DNA of 64,000 nt from Streptomyces sp. ISL-11 (GCF_018614525.1 NZ_JAGGOL010000029.1:141465-205464); one strand, 5' to 3'. Shown: positions 17,132-26,922, counted from the stretch's first letter. The notes: generated by a model from the sequence alone, not told the origin. Made by a program: numbers and translations.

Positions 17132-17503
17132 ATGCGTGCGATTCGCGTTTCCGCGGTTGCTTTGGCCGCGCTCGGACTGGCCGCCCTGTCCGTACCCACG
17201 GCGGGTGCGACGGGCGCCGGGCGGCTCGGGCCCTGCGGGGCCGGGCAGCTGTGCGTGTGGCCTTCGGCCGAATTCCGGGGGGAGCGGCAGGTCAGTGAGT
17301 TGGCCGGCATCGACATCGAGAGCTGTGTGACGCTTCCCGCCGGTACGAGTGCGGCGTCCTTGGCGAACCGGACGGGGCGGCCCGTTACGACGTACCAGAG
17401 CGCCACGTGCGCGGAGACGGGCGAGTTCGCCACGTATCCGTCCGGGACGTGGGTGCCTGAGTCTCCCTATGCGGTACGGGCGTACAAGGTGTGGGAGCGC
17501 TGA
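17132..17503 (+). CDS. Secreted peptidase-inhibitor family I36-like protein
   Basis: 123-residue precursor. The ATG is chosen because GGGAG lies 9 bases upstream; the GTG three codons earlier overlaps that site. A classical signal peptide (RAIRVSAVALAALGLAALSVPTAGA) is cut near residue 26. The mature part has a short beta/gamma-crystallin-like fold typical of family I36 (SMPI relatives): CGAGQLCVWPSAEFRGERQV, then paired cysteines in ESCVTLP and QSATCAETGEF. Such proteins are secreted inhibitors or cell-surface proteins; the target peptidase is unknown. Confidence 0.8.
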   Translation: MRAIRVSAVALAALGLAALSVPTAGATGAGRLGPCGAGQLCVWPSAEFRGERQVSELAGIDIESCVTLPAGTSAASLANRTGRPVTTYQSATCAETGEFATYPSGTWVPESPYAVRAYKVWER

Positions 17504-17573
17504 GGCCGGTCGACGTCCGCGGGTCGGGTTGTGCCCACCCGTTCCGCCGTGCGGAACGATTGCCCACAACCGA

Positions 17574-17610
17574 CTGTGGCCCCGACCGGCAATGCTGGTC
17601 GGGGCCACAG
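17574..17610. terminator. Strong bidirectional terminator
   Basis: A perfect 14-bp stem (CTGTGGCCCCGACC and its complement) with a 9-base loop separates the convergent I36-like gene and aceE. Confidence 0.85.
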
Positions 17611-17623
17611 GTCTACTTATGGG

Positions 17624-20356
17624 TTACGCGTCGCCACCCGCCGCGCCCGGGTCCGCCGCCGTGACGTCCAGGAGCTGGTAGCGGTCCACGGCCTGCTTCA
17701 GGGCCGAGCGGTCGATCTTGCCGTCGCGGGCGAGCTCGGTGAGCACGCCGAGGACGATCGACTGCACGTCGATGTGGAAGAAGCGACGGGCCGCGCCACG
17801 CGTGTCCGCGAAGCCGAAGCCGTCCGCGCCCAGCGACTGGTACGTGCCCGGCACCCAGCGCGAGATCTGGTCCGGAACCGCGCGCATCCAGTCGGACACG
17901 GCGACCTTCGGGCCCTCGGCCGCGGCGAGCTTCTTCGTCACGTACGGGACGCGCTGCTCCTCCTCGGGGTGCAGGAGGTTGTGCTCCTCCACCTCGATGG
18001 CATCGCGGCGCAGCTCGTTCCAGGAGGTCGCCGACCAGACGTCCGCCTTGACGTTCCACTCCTCGGCGAGGATCCGCTGGGCCTCGATCGCCCACGGCAC
18101 CGCCACACCGGAGGCGAGGATCTGCGCCGGGATGGTGCCCTTCTCGCCCGCCTGGAAGCGGTACAGGCCCTTGAGGATGCCGTCGACGTCCACGTCCGCC
18201 GGCTCGGCCGGGTGCTGGATCGGCTCGTTGTAGACGGTCAGGTAGTAGAAGACGTCCTCGGCGTTCTCGCCGTACATCCGGCGCAGACCGTCCTTGACGA
18301 TGTGCGCCATCTCGAAGCCGAACGCGGGGTCGTACGAGACGACGCCCGGGTTGGTGGACGCCAGCAGCTGCGAGTGGCCGTCCGCGTGCTGCAGACCCTC
18401 ACCCGTCAGCGTCGTACGGCCGGCGGTCGCGCCGAGTACGAAGCCGCGCGAGAGCTGGTCGGCCATCTGCCAGAACTGGTCACCGGTGCGCTGGAAACCG
18501 AACATCGAGTAGAAGACGTAGACCGGGATCAGCGGCTCGCCGTGCGTCGCGTAGGCGGAGCCCGCCGCGATCAGGGAGGCCGTGCAGCCCGCCTCGGAGA
18601 TGCCGTCGTGCAGCATCTGGCCGGTCGGCGACTCCTTGTAGGCGAGCAGCAGCTCGCGGTCCACGGACTCGTACTGCTGGCCGAGCGGGTTGTAGATCTT
18701 CGCGGACGGGAAGAAGGCGTCCATGCCGAAGGTGCGGTACTCGTCGGGGGCGATCAGCACGAAGCGCTTGCCGATCTCCTTGTCCCGCATGAGGTCCTTC
18801 AGGATGCGGACGAACGCCATGGTCGTGGCGATCGACTGCTGCCCGGAGCCCTTCTTGGCCGTGGCGTAGGCCTTGTCGTCCGGCAGGGCCAGCGGCTTCG
18901 ACCGCACGACGCGGGTCGGCACATAGCCGCCCAGCGACTGCCGGCGGTCGTGCATGTACTGGATCTCCTCCGAGTCGCGACCCGGGTGGTAGTACGGCGG
19001 CAGGCCGGACTCCAGCTCCTTGTCGGCGATCGGGATGTGGAGCCGGTCGCGGAAGCGCTTGAGGTCCTCGACCGTGAGCTTCTTCATCTGGTGGGTCGCG
19101 TTGCGGCCCTCGAAGTTCGGACCCAGGGTCCAGCCCTTGACGGTCTGCGCGAGGATCACGGTCGGCTGGCCCTTGTGCGCCTTGGCCGCCGCGTACGCCG
19201 CGAAGATCTTCTTGTGGTCGTGACCGCCGCGGCCCAGGTGCAGGATCTGGTCGTCGGACATGCCCTCGACCATCTTCCGCAGACGGTGGTCGTCGCCGAA
19301 GAAGTGCTCACGGATGTACGAACCGGTCTCGGTGGCGTACGTCTGGAACTGGCCGTCGGGGGTGCTGTTGAGCTTGTTGACCAGGATGCCGTCGCGGTCC
19401 TGGGCCAGCAGCGGGTCCCAGGAGCGGTCCCACACCAGCTTGATCACGTTCCAGCCGGCGCCGCGGAACTGCGACTCCAGCTCCTGCATGATCTTGCCGT
19501 TGCCGCGGACCGGGCCGTCGAGGCGCTGCAGGTTGCAGTTGACGACGAAGGTGAGGTTGTCCAGACCCTCACGGGCCGCGATGGACAGCTGGCCGAGCGA
19601 CTCGGGCTCGTCCATCTCGCCGTCGCCCAGGTACGCCCAGACGTGCGACTTGGAGGTGTCGGCGATGCCGCGCGCCTCCATGTAGCGGTTCATGCGGGCC
19701 TGGTAGATCGCGCCGAGGGGGCCGAGGCCCATCGAGACGGTCGGGAACTCCCAGAAGTCCGGCATGAGCCGCGGGTGCGGGTAGCTGGACAGGCCGTAGG
19801 GGGCCTTGGACTTCTCCTGGCGGAAGGAGTCCAGGTGCTGCTCGGAGAGCCGGTCCAGGAGGAACGCGCGGGCGTAGATGCCCGGGGAGGCGTGACCCTG
19901 GAAGAAGATCTGGTCTCCGCCGTCGCCCTCGTCCTTGCCGCGGAAGAAGTGGTTGAAGCCCACGTCGTAGAGCGACGCCGAGGACGCGAAGGTGGCGATG
20001 TGGCCACCGACGCCGATGCCCGGGCGCTGGGCGCGCGAGACCATCACGGCCGCGTTCCACCGGGTCGCGTTGAGGACCTTGCGCTCGATCTCCTCGTTGC
20101 CGGGGAAGAACGGCTCGTCCTTGGTCGCGATGGTGTTGACGTAGTCCGTGCTGCGCATCTCGGGCACGGCCACACGCTTCTCGCGCGCGCGCTCGATCAG
20201 GCGAAGCATCAGGTAGCGGGCCCGTTCCCGGCCTCGCTCATCGACAGCTGCGTCGAGCGAGTCGAGCCACTCCTGGGTCTCTTCGGGATCGAAGTCCGGG
20301 ACCTGGCTGGGAAGGCCGCCAATGATGATCGGGTTGCGATCGGATCCGGGAGCCAC
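17624..20356 (-). CDS. aceE: Pyruvate dehydrogenase E1 component, homodimeric type
   Basis: 910 residues (E. coli AceE is 887). Decarboxylates pyruvate with thiamine diphosphate and passes the acetyl group to the E2 lipoyl domain. The TPP/Mg motif [30 protein letters not shown] is present, as are the active-site histidine regions [23 protein letters not shown] and [10 protein letters not shown], and the C-terminal transketolase domain. The GTG at 20356 is chosen because GAAGGAA lies 5 bases before it; upstream GTG/ATG codons add residues outside the family. Neighbourhood order (aceE, divergent DUF3052, peroxiredoxin) parallels that of mycobacteria. Confidence 0.95.
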   Translation of the reverse strand: MAPGSDRNPIIIGGLPSQVPDFDPEETQEWLDSLDAAVDERGRERARYLMLRLIERAREKRVAVPEMRSTDYVNTIATKDEPFFPGNEEIERKVLNATRWNAAVMVSRAQRPGIGVGGHIATFASSASLYDVGFNHFFRGKDEGDGGDQIFFQGHASPGIYARAFLLDRLSEQHLDSFRQEKSKAPYGLSSYPHPRLMPDFWEFPTVSMGLGPLGAIYQARMNRYMEARGIADTSKSHVWAYLGDGEMDEPESLGQLSIAAREGLDNLTFVVNCNLQRLDGPVRGNGKIMQELESQFRGAGWNVIKLVWDRSWDPLLAQDRDGILVNKLNSTPDGQFQTYATETGSYIREHFFGDDHRLRKMVEGMSDDQILHLGRGGHDHKKIFAAYAAAKAHKGQPTVILAQTVKGWTLGPNFEGRNATHQMKKLTVEDLKRFRDRLHIPIADKELESGLPPYYHPGRDSEEIQYMHDRRQSLGGYVPTRVVRSKPLALPDDKAYATAKKGSGQQSIATTMAFVRILKDLMRDKEIGKRFVLIAPDEYRTFGMDAFFPSAKIYNPLGQQYESVDRELLLAYKESPTGQMLHDGISEAGCTASLIAAGSAYATHGEPLIPVYVFYSMFGFQRTGDQFWQMADQLSRGFVLGATAGRTTLTGEGLQHADGHSQLLASTNPGVVSYDPAFGFEMAHIVKDGLRRMYGENAEDVFYYLTVYNEPIQHPAEPADVDVDGILKGLYRFQAGEKGTIPAQILASGVAVPWAIEAQRILAEEWNVKADVWSATSWNELRRDAIEVEEHNLLHPEEEQRVPYVTKKLAAAEGPKVAVSDWMRAVPDQISRWVPGTYQSLGADGFGFADTRGAARRFFHIDVQSIVLGVLTELARDGKIDRSALKQAVDRYQLLDVTAADPGAAGGDA

Positions 20357-20851
20357 GCTGTTCCTTCGCTGTTCGGTCGTATCGTGCTCGGCACGCAATC
20401 GCTGCTGCGCACGCGGTCAAATATTGCTCTTCATATGTCGCGCCGGCTCCCATCGTGGACCGCGGCGGCGGAAACGTCATCTCTACTGGGCGGTAACCAC
20501 CGCACAGTGAGACAACGCGTCGTCGGGTGGCCGACTCGCGGCGGCCAAATCGCAACCATACGCCCCCTATGGGGGTCGTCCGCGTACGGCCGTTCGGACC
20601 CCCTGGCCGCATTCGTCGAGGACAAGTTCGCAAAGGAGGCAGAATGCTGTGGCATGAATCACCCGGCGTCACCCTGTGAGGGACTGGTTGACGGTTGGAG
20701 TTGCGCCGAGACCGCCGCATCCGTCACCGTTTCGGCGGTCTGGGCGGCCGGGTACTTGCGCGATCCGCCCGGCACGTGTGGACTACGGCCAATGCCTCGC
20801 GTATGCGGGGAACACAAGAGACTTTCTCGAAAAGATGACAGGAGGCAATCC
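20357..20851. promoter_or_regulatory. Divergent control region between aceE and the DUF3052 gene
   Basis: 495 bp without a supportable longer gene. It must carry both divergent promoters. The only translated-looking item is an 11-codon frame at 20644-20679 behind AAAGGAGG (listed separately). A CCCCTATGGGG palindrome lies at ~20563. No riboswitch-like structure is recognised. Confidence 0.5.
20644..20679 (+). CDS. Possible 11-residue upstream peptide
   Basis: ATG-CTG-TGG-CAT... to TGA encodes MLWHESPGVTL. It stands 6 bases after a near-perfect AAAGGAGG ribosome-binding site in the leader of the DUF3052 gene. No homology can be claimed. It could be a regulatory upstream frame or a chance match. 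Confidence 0.25.
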   Translation: MLWHESPGVTL

Positions 20852-21274
20852 GTGAGCGCGACCGCGGACCACGCGGAGGAGCGGACCAACCCTGCCGCCA
20901 GGCTGGGTTTCCAGCCCGGACAGGTGGTCCAGGAGATCGGCTACGACGACGATGTCGATCAGGAGCTCCGCGAGGCCATTGAGGAGATCACCGGCCAGGA
21001 TCTTGTCGACGAGGACTACGACGACGTGGCCGACGCCGTCGTCCTGTGGTTCCGCGACGAGGACGGCGACCTGACGGACGCGCTCGTGGACGCCATCGGC
21101 CTGCTCGAGGACGGTGGGATCATCTGGCTGATGACGCCCAAGACCGGCCGCGACGGGTACGTCGAGCCGAGCGACACCAGCGAGGCGGCGCAGACCGCCG
21201 GCCTGAGCCAGACCAAGAGCATCAGCGTCGCCAAGGACTGGGCCGGCGCCCGTCTGGTGGCCCCGAAGCGCTAG
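20852..21274 (+). CDS. DUF3052 family protein
   Basis: 140-residue very acidic cytoplasmic protein starting at a GTG behind AGGAGG. The family core, ARLGFQPGQVVQEIGYDDDVDQELREAIEEITGQDLVDEDYDDVADAVVLWFRDEDGDLTDALVDAIGLLEDGGIIWLMTPK, fits an alpha/beta sandwich. The C-terminal part (SEAAQTAGLSQTKSISVAKDWAGARLVAPK) is conserved in actinobacteria. It has a mycobacterial homologue between aceE and ahpE, so its position beside a peroxiredoxin gene here is conserved synteny; function unknown. Its TAG stop is part of the CTAG edge of the repeat element that follows. Confidence 0.88.
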   Translation: MSATADHAEERTNPAARLGFQPGQVVQEIGYDDDVDQELREAIEEITGQDLVDEDYDDVADAVVLWFRDEDGDLTDALVDAIGLLEDGGIIWLMTPKTGRDGYVEPSDTSEAAQTAGLSQTKSISVAKDWAGARLVAPKR

Positions 21275-21465
21275 GCCGTGTCCGGCGGGTCGTGTCGTGC
21301 GCACCACCGCTGCGCGGTGGTGTCCTCAGTCGCCGGACGGGCTTGATTTCGGCTGAGCTCAGCCGATTTCAGCCCGTTGGGGGCACCCCCAGCGGTAGCT
21401 GGGGGAGATTGAGGACGCGCCCGCAGGGCGCTCGCCGCAGCCGGCAGGACAGCCCGCCGGACACC
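21271..21465. repeat. Composite repeat element with inverted ends
   Basis: The ends are the inverted pair GTGTCCGGCGGG (21278-21289) and CCCGCCGGACAC (21453-21464), preceded on the left by CTAG, whose TAG is the stop of the DUF3052 gene. Inside lie GTCCTCAGTCGCCGGACGGG, a GGCTGAGCTCAGCCG palindrome, CCCCCAGCGGTAGCTGGGGG, and a reversed copy of the CGAGCGCCCTGCGGGCGCG module. The remaining gap up to the peroxiredoxin start (21466-21641) holds its promoter and nothing else recognised. Confidence 0.7.
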
Positions 21466-21641
21466 ACCTGGTCCCGGCCTCCGTCGAAGCCCCACCGCGC
21501 CCCCCGGCACATCGCTGCCGGGGGGCGCGGTGCTGCGTACGGGGGGCGCAGTGACAGACTGGCCGCCTACCCGCCGGTCACCGGGGTCGCGGAGGCGCAC
21601 GGATCCAGGGCCGGCTCCTGTCGAGAGAGGGATGCGAACCC

Positions 21642-22100
21642 ATGGCGATCGTTGTCGGCACCAAGGCTCCGGACTTCGAGCTGAAGAACCAGCACGGCGA
21701 GACCGTCCGGCTCTCCGACTTCCGCGGCGAGAAGAACGTCGTCCTGCTCTTCTACCCCTTCGCCTTCACCGGTGTGTGCACCGGCGAGCTGTGCGCCCTG
21801 CGCGACGAGCTGCCGAAGTTCGTCAACGACGACGTGCAGCTGCTGGCGGTCTCCAACGACGCCCCGTTCGCCCTGCGCGTCTTCGCCGAGCAGGAGGGCC
21901 TGGAGTACCCGCTGCTCTCCGACTTCTGGCCGCACGGCGCCGCGAGCCGCGCCTACGAGGTCTTCGACGAGGAGAAGGGCTGCGCCGTGCGAGGCACCTT
22001 CATCATCGACAAGGAGGGCATCGTCCGCTGGACGATCGTCAACGGGCTGCCCGACGCGCGCGACCTGAACGAGTACACCCAGGCGCTCGCGGCGCTCTGA
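21642..22100 (+). CDS. Peroxiredoxin, AhpE-type
   Basis: 152-residue thioredoxin-fold peroxidase. The peroxidatic Cys46 is in [13 protein letters not shown] with Thr43 of the PxxxTxxC motif; a second cysteine at 51 is in the same helix, as in one-cysteine AhpE/BCP-like proteins. It reduces peroxides or peroxynitrite, probably recycled by mycothiol/mycoredoxin in actinobacteria. The ATG is preceded by GAGAGAGGGATG. It is transcribed in the same direction as DUF3052 but separated from it by a 195-bp repeat element, so it probably has its own promoter. Confidence 0.93.
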   Translation: MAIVVGTKAPDFELKNQHGETVRLSDFRGEKNVVLLFYPFAFTGVCTGELCALRDELPKFVNDDVQLLAVSNDAPFALRVFAEQEGLEYPLLSDFWPHGAASRAYEVFDEEKGCAVRGTFIIDKEGIVRWTIVNGLPDARDLNEYTQALAAL

Positions 22101-22139
22101 TCCCTCGCCGAAACAGTTTTCGTAGGTTTTTTCCGAACC

Positions 22140-22171
22140 GGAGTGCGTCGATTCAGCTCTAGGCGCACTCC
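22140..22171 (+). terminator. Hairpin after the peroxiredoxin gene
   Basis: An 8-bp perfect stem (GGAGTGCG/CGCACTCC) with a 16-base loop follows a TTTTTT run. It is a candidate terminator. Confidence 0.5.
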
Positions 22172-22318
22172 GGGCCCGATCGGCGTGCAAGAACCCTGTA
22201 ATCGGTGGGAACCGGTCACTAGGATCCAAACGTTGATCGGATGCCATCGCACAAAAACGGGGGCTCAGGTCTCGCCGAGTGGTTCCGGCCCCCTCGAACT
22301 CGAACCAATGGAGGACTC

Positions 22319-22894
22319 GTGGGTGTCAGTCTCAGCAAGGGCGGCAACGTCTCGCTGACCAAGGCGGCCCCCAACCTGACCGCGGTCATCGTCGGTCTCG
22401 GCTGGGACGCCCGTACCACCACCGGTACGGACTTCGACCTGGACGCCAGCGCGCTGCTGACGAACGACCAGGGAAAGGTCGCCAACGACCAGAACTTCGT
22501 CTTCTTCAACAACCTCAAGAGCCCCGACGGTTCCGTCGAGCACACCGGTGACAACCTCACCGGTGAGGGCGAGGGTGACGACGAGGCCATCAAGGTCAAC
22601 CTGGCCGGCGTGCCCGCCGATGTCCACAAGATCGTCTTCCCGGTCTCGATCTACGAGGCCGAGAGCCGTCAGCAGAGCTTCGGCCAGGTCCGCAACGCCT
22701 ACATCCGCGTGGTGAACCAGGCCGACAACACCGAGCTGGCCCGCTACGACCTCAGCGAGGACGCTTCCACCGAGACCGCCATGGTCTTCGGTGAGCTGTA
22801 CCGCAACGGCGCGGAGTGGAAGTTCCGGGCCATCGGCCAGGGCTACGCCTCGGGCCTGCGCGGCATCGCGCAGGACTTCGGCGTCAACGTCTGA
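22319..22894 (+). CDS. terD: TerD family tellurium-resistance/stress protein (copy 1)
   Basis: 191 residues, GTG start behind GGAGG. Calcium-binding beta-sandwich of the TerD superfamily: [32 protein letters not shown] at the N terminus, the acidic Ca-site strand [43 protein letters not shown], and [23 protein letters not shown]. Ter proteins gather at the inner membrane and cytoplasm in stress complexes with TerC-type membrane proteins. It is the first gene of the Ter island and is tandemly duplicated by the next gene; the strong hairpin between them (22911-22972) suggests graded expression. Confidence 0.94.
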   Translation: MGVSLSKGGNVSLTKAAPNLTAVIVGLGWDARTTTGTDFDLDASALLTNDQGKVANDQNFVFFNNLKSPDGSVEHTGDNLTGEGEGDDEAIKVNLAGVPADVHKIVFPVSIYEAESRQQSFGQVRNAYIRVVNQADNTELARYDLSEDASTETAMVFGELYRNGAEWKFRAIGQGYASGLRGIAQDFGVNV

Positions 22895-22910
22895 CCGAAA
22901 CGCAGGCGGC

Positions 22911-22972
22911 GTCCGGCGCCGCACGCCCGCCCCCCGGCCCCGGCCGCGGGGCGTCGGCGTGCGGCGCCGGAC
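22911..22972 (+). terminator. Long terminator hairpin between the terD copies
   Basis: A perfect 16-bp stem (GTCCGGCGCCGCACGC and its complement) with a 30-base C/G-rich loop lies 16 bp after the first terD stop. It probably separates the expression of the two copies. Confidence 0.75.
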
Positions 22973-23031
22973 GTACATCGGACCCTTTTCATCCGGGTCA
23001 TCCGGGTTTCAATCGGGGAGGAAGCAAGATC

Positions 23032-23607
23032 ATGGGCGTCACGCTCGCCAAGGGAGGCAATGTCTCCCTCTCCAAGGCCGCACCGAACCTCACCAACGTG
23101 ACCATCGGTCTCGGCTGGGACGCGCGCTCCACCACCGGAGCCCCCTTCGACCTGGACGCCAGCGCCCTGCTGTGCGCCTCGGGCCGGGTGCTCGGTGACG
23201 AGTACTTCGTCTTCTACAACAACCTCAAGAGCCCCGAGGGCTCCGTCGAACACACCGGCGACAACCTCACCGGTGAGGGGGACGGCGACGACGAGTCGAT
23301 CCTGGTCGACCTCACCCAGGTCCCGGCGGCCTGCGACAAGATCGTCTTCCCGGTCTCCATCCACGACGCCGACGCCCGCGGCCAGAGCTTCGGCCAGGTC
23401 AGCAACGCCTACATCCGCGTGCTCAACCAGGCGGACGGCTCCGAGCTGGCCCGCTACGACCTCAGCGAGGACGCCTCCAGCGAAACCGCGATGATCTTCG
23501 GCGAGGTCTACCGGTACGGCGGCGAGTGGAAGTTCCGAGCCGTCGGGCAGGGGTACGCGTCAGGTCTGCGCGGCATCGCCCTAGACTTCGGGGTCAACGT
23601 TTCGTAA
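23032..23607 (+). CDS. terD: TerD family tellurium-resistance/stress protein (copy 2)
   Basis: 191 residues, same length as and highly similar to the preceding copy, start ATG behind GGGGAGGAA. It keeps all acidic Ca-site positions ([31 protein letters not shown]). Differences are concentrated in [19 protein letters not shown]. Two tandem near-identical TerD genes followed by a TerC/DUF475 gene is a common Streptomyces arrangement. It lies 48 bp ahead of the membrane protein gene and is probably co-transcribed with it. Confidence 0.94.
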   Translation: MGVTLAKGGNVSLSKAAPNLTNVTIGLGWDARSTTGAPFDLDASALLCASGRVLGDEYFVFYNNLKSPEGSVEHTGDNLTGEGDGDDESILVDLTQVPAACDKIVFPVSIHDADARGQSFGQVSNAYIRVLNQADGSELARYDLSEDASSETAMIFGEVYRYGGEWKFRAVGQGYASGLRGIALDFGVNVS

Positions 23608-23655
23608 AGCCGCGCATGGCGCGGGGGAACCCGTACTTACACGATTGGGTGGCCA

Positions 23656-24786
23656 GTGCTTCTGAAAACCTTCGGCTGGTCCTTTGGCGTCACCGCCCTG
23701 GGACTTGCCGCAGCGGTGCTCTACGGAGGGTGGGAAGCGTTCGGGATCGTCGCGATCCTGTCCGTCCTGGAGATCTCGCTGTCCTTCGACAACGCCGTCG
23801 TCAATGCCGGAATCCTGCAGAAGATGAATGCCTTCTGGCAGAAGATCTTCCTTACGGTCGGTGTTCTGATCGCGGTCTTCGGTATGCGACTGGTCTTTCC
23901 CGTGGTCATCGTGGCGATCAGCGCCAAGATCGGGCCCATCGAAGCGGTCGACCTCGCCCTGAACGAGAAGAACCACTATCAGGAGCTGGTGACGGACGCC
24001 CACCCGGCCATCGCGGCCTTCGGTGGAATGTTCCTGCTGATGATCTTCCTCGACTTCATCTTCGAGGACCGCGACATCAAGTGGCTGGCATGGCTGGAGC
24101 GGCCGCTGGCCAAGCTCGGCAAGATCGACATGCTGTCGGTCTGCATCTCGCTGATCGTCCTGATGGTCTCGGCGATGACCTTCGCGACGCAGGCGCACCA
24201 GCACGGCGGCACGCACGTCGACAAGGCGTCCACGGTGCTGCTCGCCGGCATCGCGGGTCTGATCACCTACCTGATCGTGGGCGGGCTCTCCGGCTACTTC
24301 GAGGACAAGCTCGAAGAGGAGGAGGAGCGTGAGCACGAGGCCGAGGAAGAGGCCAGGAAGAGCGGCAAGAAGAAGCCGGCCATCGTGCTCGCCGGCCAGG
24401 CCGCGTTCTTCATGTTCCTCTACCTGGAGGTCCTCGACGCGTCCTTCTCCTTCGACGGTGTCATCGGCGCCTTCGCCATCACCAACGACATCGTCCTGAT
24501 GGCGCTGGGCCTGGGCATCGGCGCCATGTACGTACGGTCCCTCACGGTCTACCTGGTCCGCCAGGGGACCCTGGACGACTACGTCTACCTGGAGCACGGC
24601 GCGCACTACGCCATCGGCGCGCTGGCCGTGATCCTCATGGCCAGCATCCGGTACGAGATCCCCGAGGTCGTCACCGGCCTCATCGGCGTGGCCCTCATCG
24701 GCTGGTCCTTCTGGTCCTCGGTGCGGCGCAACCGCGCCGAGGCCAAGGCCGCCGAGGGGAAGGCCGAGGTCTCCTCCGGGGTGTGA
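23656..24786 (+). CDS. DUF475/TerC-superfamily membrane protein
   Basis: 376 residues with 8-9 membrane helices. Two related half-repeats carry the TerC metal-transport-like motifs EISLSFDNAVVNAGIL (residues ~36-52) and EVLDASFSFDGVIGAFAI (~257-274), with acidic residues inside helices. A highly charged cytoplasmic loop, KLEEEEEREHEAEEEARKSGKKK, lies between them (~217-240). TerC-type proteins act with TerD-type Ca-binding proteins and are linked to Mn homeostasis and metal or envelope stress. GTG start, directly after the tandem terD genes. Confidence 0.92.
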   Translation: MLLKTFGWSFGVTALGLAAAVLYGGWEAFGIVAILSVLEISLSFDNAVVNAGILQKMNAFWQKIFLTVGVLIAVFGMRLVFPVVIVAISAKIGPIEAVDLALNEKNHYQELVTDAHPAIAAFGGMFLLMIFLDFIFEDRDIKWLAWLERPLAKLGKIDMLSVCISLIVLMVSAMTFATQAHQHGGTHVDKASTVLLAGIAGLITYLIVGGLSGYFEDKLEEEEEREHEAEEEARKSGKKKPAIVLAGQAAFFMFLYLEVLDASFSFDGVIGAFAITNDIVLMALGLGIGAMYVRSLTVYLVRQGTLDDYVYLEHGAHYAIGALAVILMASIRYEIPEVVTGLIGVALIGWSFWSSVRRNRAEAKAAEGKAEVSSGV

Positions 24787-24814
24787 CCCTGGCACATTTG
24801 AGGAACGCTCTGAG

Positions 24815-24850
24815 CGGGGCGGTCGTGAGGGTCACCTCACGGCCGCCCCG
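24815..24850 (+). terminator. Terminator after the DUF475 gene
   Basis: A 16-bp stem with a single G-U type mismatch (CGGGGCGGTCGTGAGG / CCTCACGGCCGCCCCG) and a 4-base loop lies 29 bp after the stop. The next Ter gene begins 33 bp later, so read-through may be controlled here. Confidence 0.75.
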
Positions 24851-24882
24851 CGGCGTTTCGAGCTCGAATGGGTGGGGGTCTG

Positions 24883-25635
24883 ATGGCCATGGCTATCTGG
24901 GACAAATTCTTCGGCAACTGGGGCCGGGCGGGCGAGCAGCAGTTCGACTTCGGCGGCGCGAACGGCGCGGTCGAGCTCACCAAGCGCCACCCGACGTTCT
25001 CGCTCACCAAGCAGGGGGCGGTCACCGGAAACCTCCGGGTCAACCTCTCCTGGCGGATGCGGACCTCCGACTTCGCCGAGAGGCCGCCGATCCGTGAGGG
25101 GCTGCGGCATCCGCTGCGCAAGTTCCGGCCCGAGATGGTGCAGGCGCAGGGGCCCGCCTTCGTCAACGTGGACCTGGACCTCGCCTGCATGTACGAGCTC
25201 AAGGACGGCTCGAAAGGCGTAGTCCAGCCCCTCGGTTCGATACTGGGCAGCCTCAACAGCCCGCCGTACGTCCAGCTCAGCGGCGACGACCGGTTCGGCT
25301 CCGGATCCGGCGAGACCATCTACGTCAACATGGACCATCGGGATGAGATCAAGCGACTGCTGATCTTCGTCTACATCTACGACGGCACCCCCGCGTTCGA
25401 CCGTACGCACGCGATGGTGACGCTCTACCCCGGCAACGGCCCCCGGATCGAGATCCCGCTCCACGAGCGCGCGCCGGAGGCCCGGTCGTGCGCCGTGGTG
25501 ATGCTGGAGAACAACAAGGGCGAGATCACGCTCCGGCGCGAGATGAAGTACGTCTACGGCTTCCAGGCCGAGCTCGACCGGCTCTACGGGTGGGGGCTCC
25601 AGTGGGGGCGGGGGTACAAGACGTCGAAGGTCTGA
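24883..25635 (+). CDS. TerA-like TerD-superfamily protein
   Basis: 250 residues from the ATG giving MAMAIWDKFFG (GGTGGGGGT upstream); ATG 24868 is an alternative. The first ~100 residues are a beta-rich domain (FSLTKQGAVTGNLRVNLSWRMR). The rest is a divergent TerD-type sandwich: FVNVDLDLACMYELKDGSKGVVQPLG, YVQLSGDDRFGSGSGETIYVNMDHRDEIKRLLIFVYIYDG and a tail KYVYGFQAELDRLYGWGLQWGRGYK. The D-x-D and GDDR acids suggest a retained Ca site. It belongs with the terD/terC genes; the last aromatic segment may mediate contacts with the membrane. Confidence 0.85.
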   Translation: MAMAIWDKFFGNWGRAGEQQFDFGGANGAVELTKRHPTFSLTKQGAVTGNLRVNLSWRMRTSDFAERPPIREGLRHPLRKFRPEMVQAQGPAFVNVDLDLACMYELKDGSKGVVQPLGSILGSLNSPPYVQLSGDDRFGSGSGETIYVNMDHRDEIKRLLIFVYIYDGTPAFDRTHAMVTLYPGNGPRIEIPLHERAPEARSCAVVMLENNKGEITLRREMKYVYGFQAELDRLYGWGLQWGRGYKTSKV

Positions 25636-25762
25636 ACGTCTGTCTCAGTCTCTGACCTGTCTCTGACGGGGACGGGCCGGGTGGCGAGGGCTTCGGAGGC
25701 TTCGCGGGTCGTCGGCATCGGAGGTCTGACGTGCCCGCCCCTCCGCCGGTTCCGTCCGGCCG

Positions 25763-26740
25763 CTACCGGTTCGACTGGAATTGCGGGCCCTGTGGCGGCA
25801 GACGGAAGGCCGGGTCCGGCACCGGCCGTGCCTGCGGGTAGCCGTAGGCCGGCTGGTGCGCAGCCTGCGGCTGCGGTTGCGCCGGCGGCTGCGGATAGCC
25901 GTAGGCGGGCTGCGCCGGTGCCGGCGGCTGCGGATAGCCGTAAGCGGGCTGTACCGGCGCCGTCGGGGGCATGGGGGGCGGCGGGGGGTAGCCGTAGCCG
26001 GACGGCGGCGCGGCGGGTGGCTGTGTGGTGGGTGGCTGCGCGGGCGGTGGGCCGGTCGGCCGGTCGGATTCCGGTGCCGGCTCGGGGGGCCGTACGGGCT
26101 CCGGGGGCCGTACGGGCTCGGGGTCCGGTGCCGGGCCCTGCGCGGGCACCCCCGTGGGCCCCGTCGCGGAGCCCCCGGTGTCCTCGGATTCCTCCACCGA
26201 GATCCCGTACTCCGTCGCCAGCCCCACCAGGCCGGACGCGTAGCCCTGCCCCAGCGCCCGGAACTTCCAGCCCTCCCCGCGCCGGTACAGCTCACCGCAG
26301 ATCATCGCGGTCTCCGAGCCCGTCTCCGGCTGCACCTCGAAGCGCGCCAAGGGCTCGCCGTCCTGCCCCGGGCCACCCGGCGCCACGTCGTACAGCAGCA
26401 CGCACAGGTCCCGTACGAGCCCGAAGTCACCGCCATCGGCCGACGCGGCCAGCACGACGCGGCCGACCGAGGGCTCCAGCGTCGACAGGTCCGCCTCGAT
26501 CGCGTCCGTGGCCCCTTCGACCAGCCGTTTCTTCCGCAGGTGCCGGACGGCGCCGGAGGGATGGCGGGGCTGGTTGTAGAAGACGAAGTCCTCGTCCGAG
26601 CGCACCCGGCCGTTCTCGCCCACCAGCAGCGCGGAGGCGTCGACGTCCGGCACGCCCGGCCCCGGGGTCCAGCGCAGTACGGCCCGTACGTTCCGGGCGT
26701 CCAGCGGGATGTTCGACCCCTTCAGCATGGCGTGCGTCAT
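25763..26740 (-). CDS. TerD-family protein with Pro/Tyr-rich repeat tail
   Basis: 325 residues from the ATG giving MTHAMLKGSNIPLDA. Residues 1-~175 are a TerD domain ([60 protein letters not shown]). The remaining ~150 residues are low-complexity: a Pro/Glu segment, then repeats of PAYGYPQPP-type units (at least four). Such Tyr-Pro-Gly tails are disordered and are known from actinobacterial Ter proteins and from condensate-forming or membrane-adhering proteins. It is convergent with the other Ter genes and divergent from the lyase gene. Confidence 0.88.
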   Translation of the reverse strand: MTHAMLKGSNIPLDARNVRAVLRWTPGPGVPDVDASALLVGENGRVRSDEDFVFYNQPRHPSGAVRHLRKKRLVEGATDAIEADLSTLEPSVGRVVLAASADGGDFGLVRDLCVLLYDVAPGGPGQDGEPLARFEVQPETGSETAMICGELYRRGEGWKFRALGQGYASGLVGLATEYGISVEESEDTGGSATGPTGVPAQGPAPDPEPVRPPEPVRPPEPAPESDRPTGPPPAQPPTTQPPAAPPSGYGYPPPPPMPPTAPVQPAYGYPQPPAPAQPAYGYPQPPAQPQPQAAHQPAYGYPQARPVPDPAFRLPPQGPQFQSNR

Positions 26741-26922
26741 GCCCGCAATCCTGCCCTCCCGCACCGGCCGCGGACAACGCAGGGGGAGATCACCGTAACG
26801 ACTCATGCGGGACATGAGATTTTCATGCACTTGGGGAACTCTTGACCCACCACCGCACGTACGATAATCGGCCATGCTTCGGCACGGCGGCCCGCTGGGC
26901 GGTCCGGTAAACGGGGAGAGTA

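Noticed and set aside
20238..20720. Minus-strand frames upstream of aceE as separate small genes
   Set aside because: They overlap the aceE start or its leader in another frame, lack ribosome-binding sites and contain no recognisable domain.
17531..21274. A 1247-codon open frame on the plus strand across aceE
   Set aside because: It is antisense to a clearly recognised pyruvate dehydrogenase gene; long antisense frames are expected where third codon positions are almost all G or C. Only its last part (20852-21274) is a real gene.
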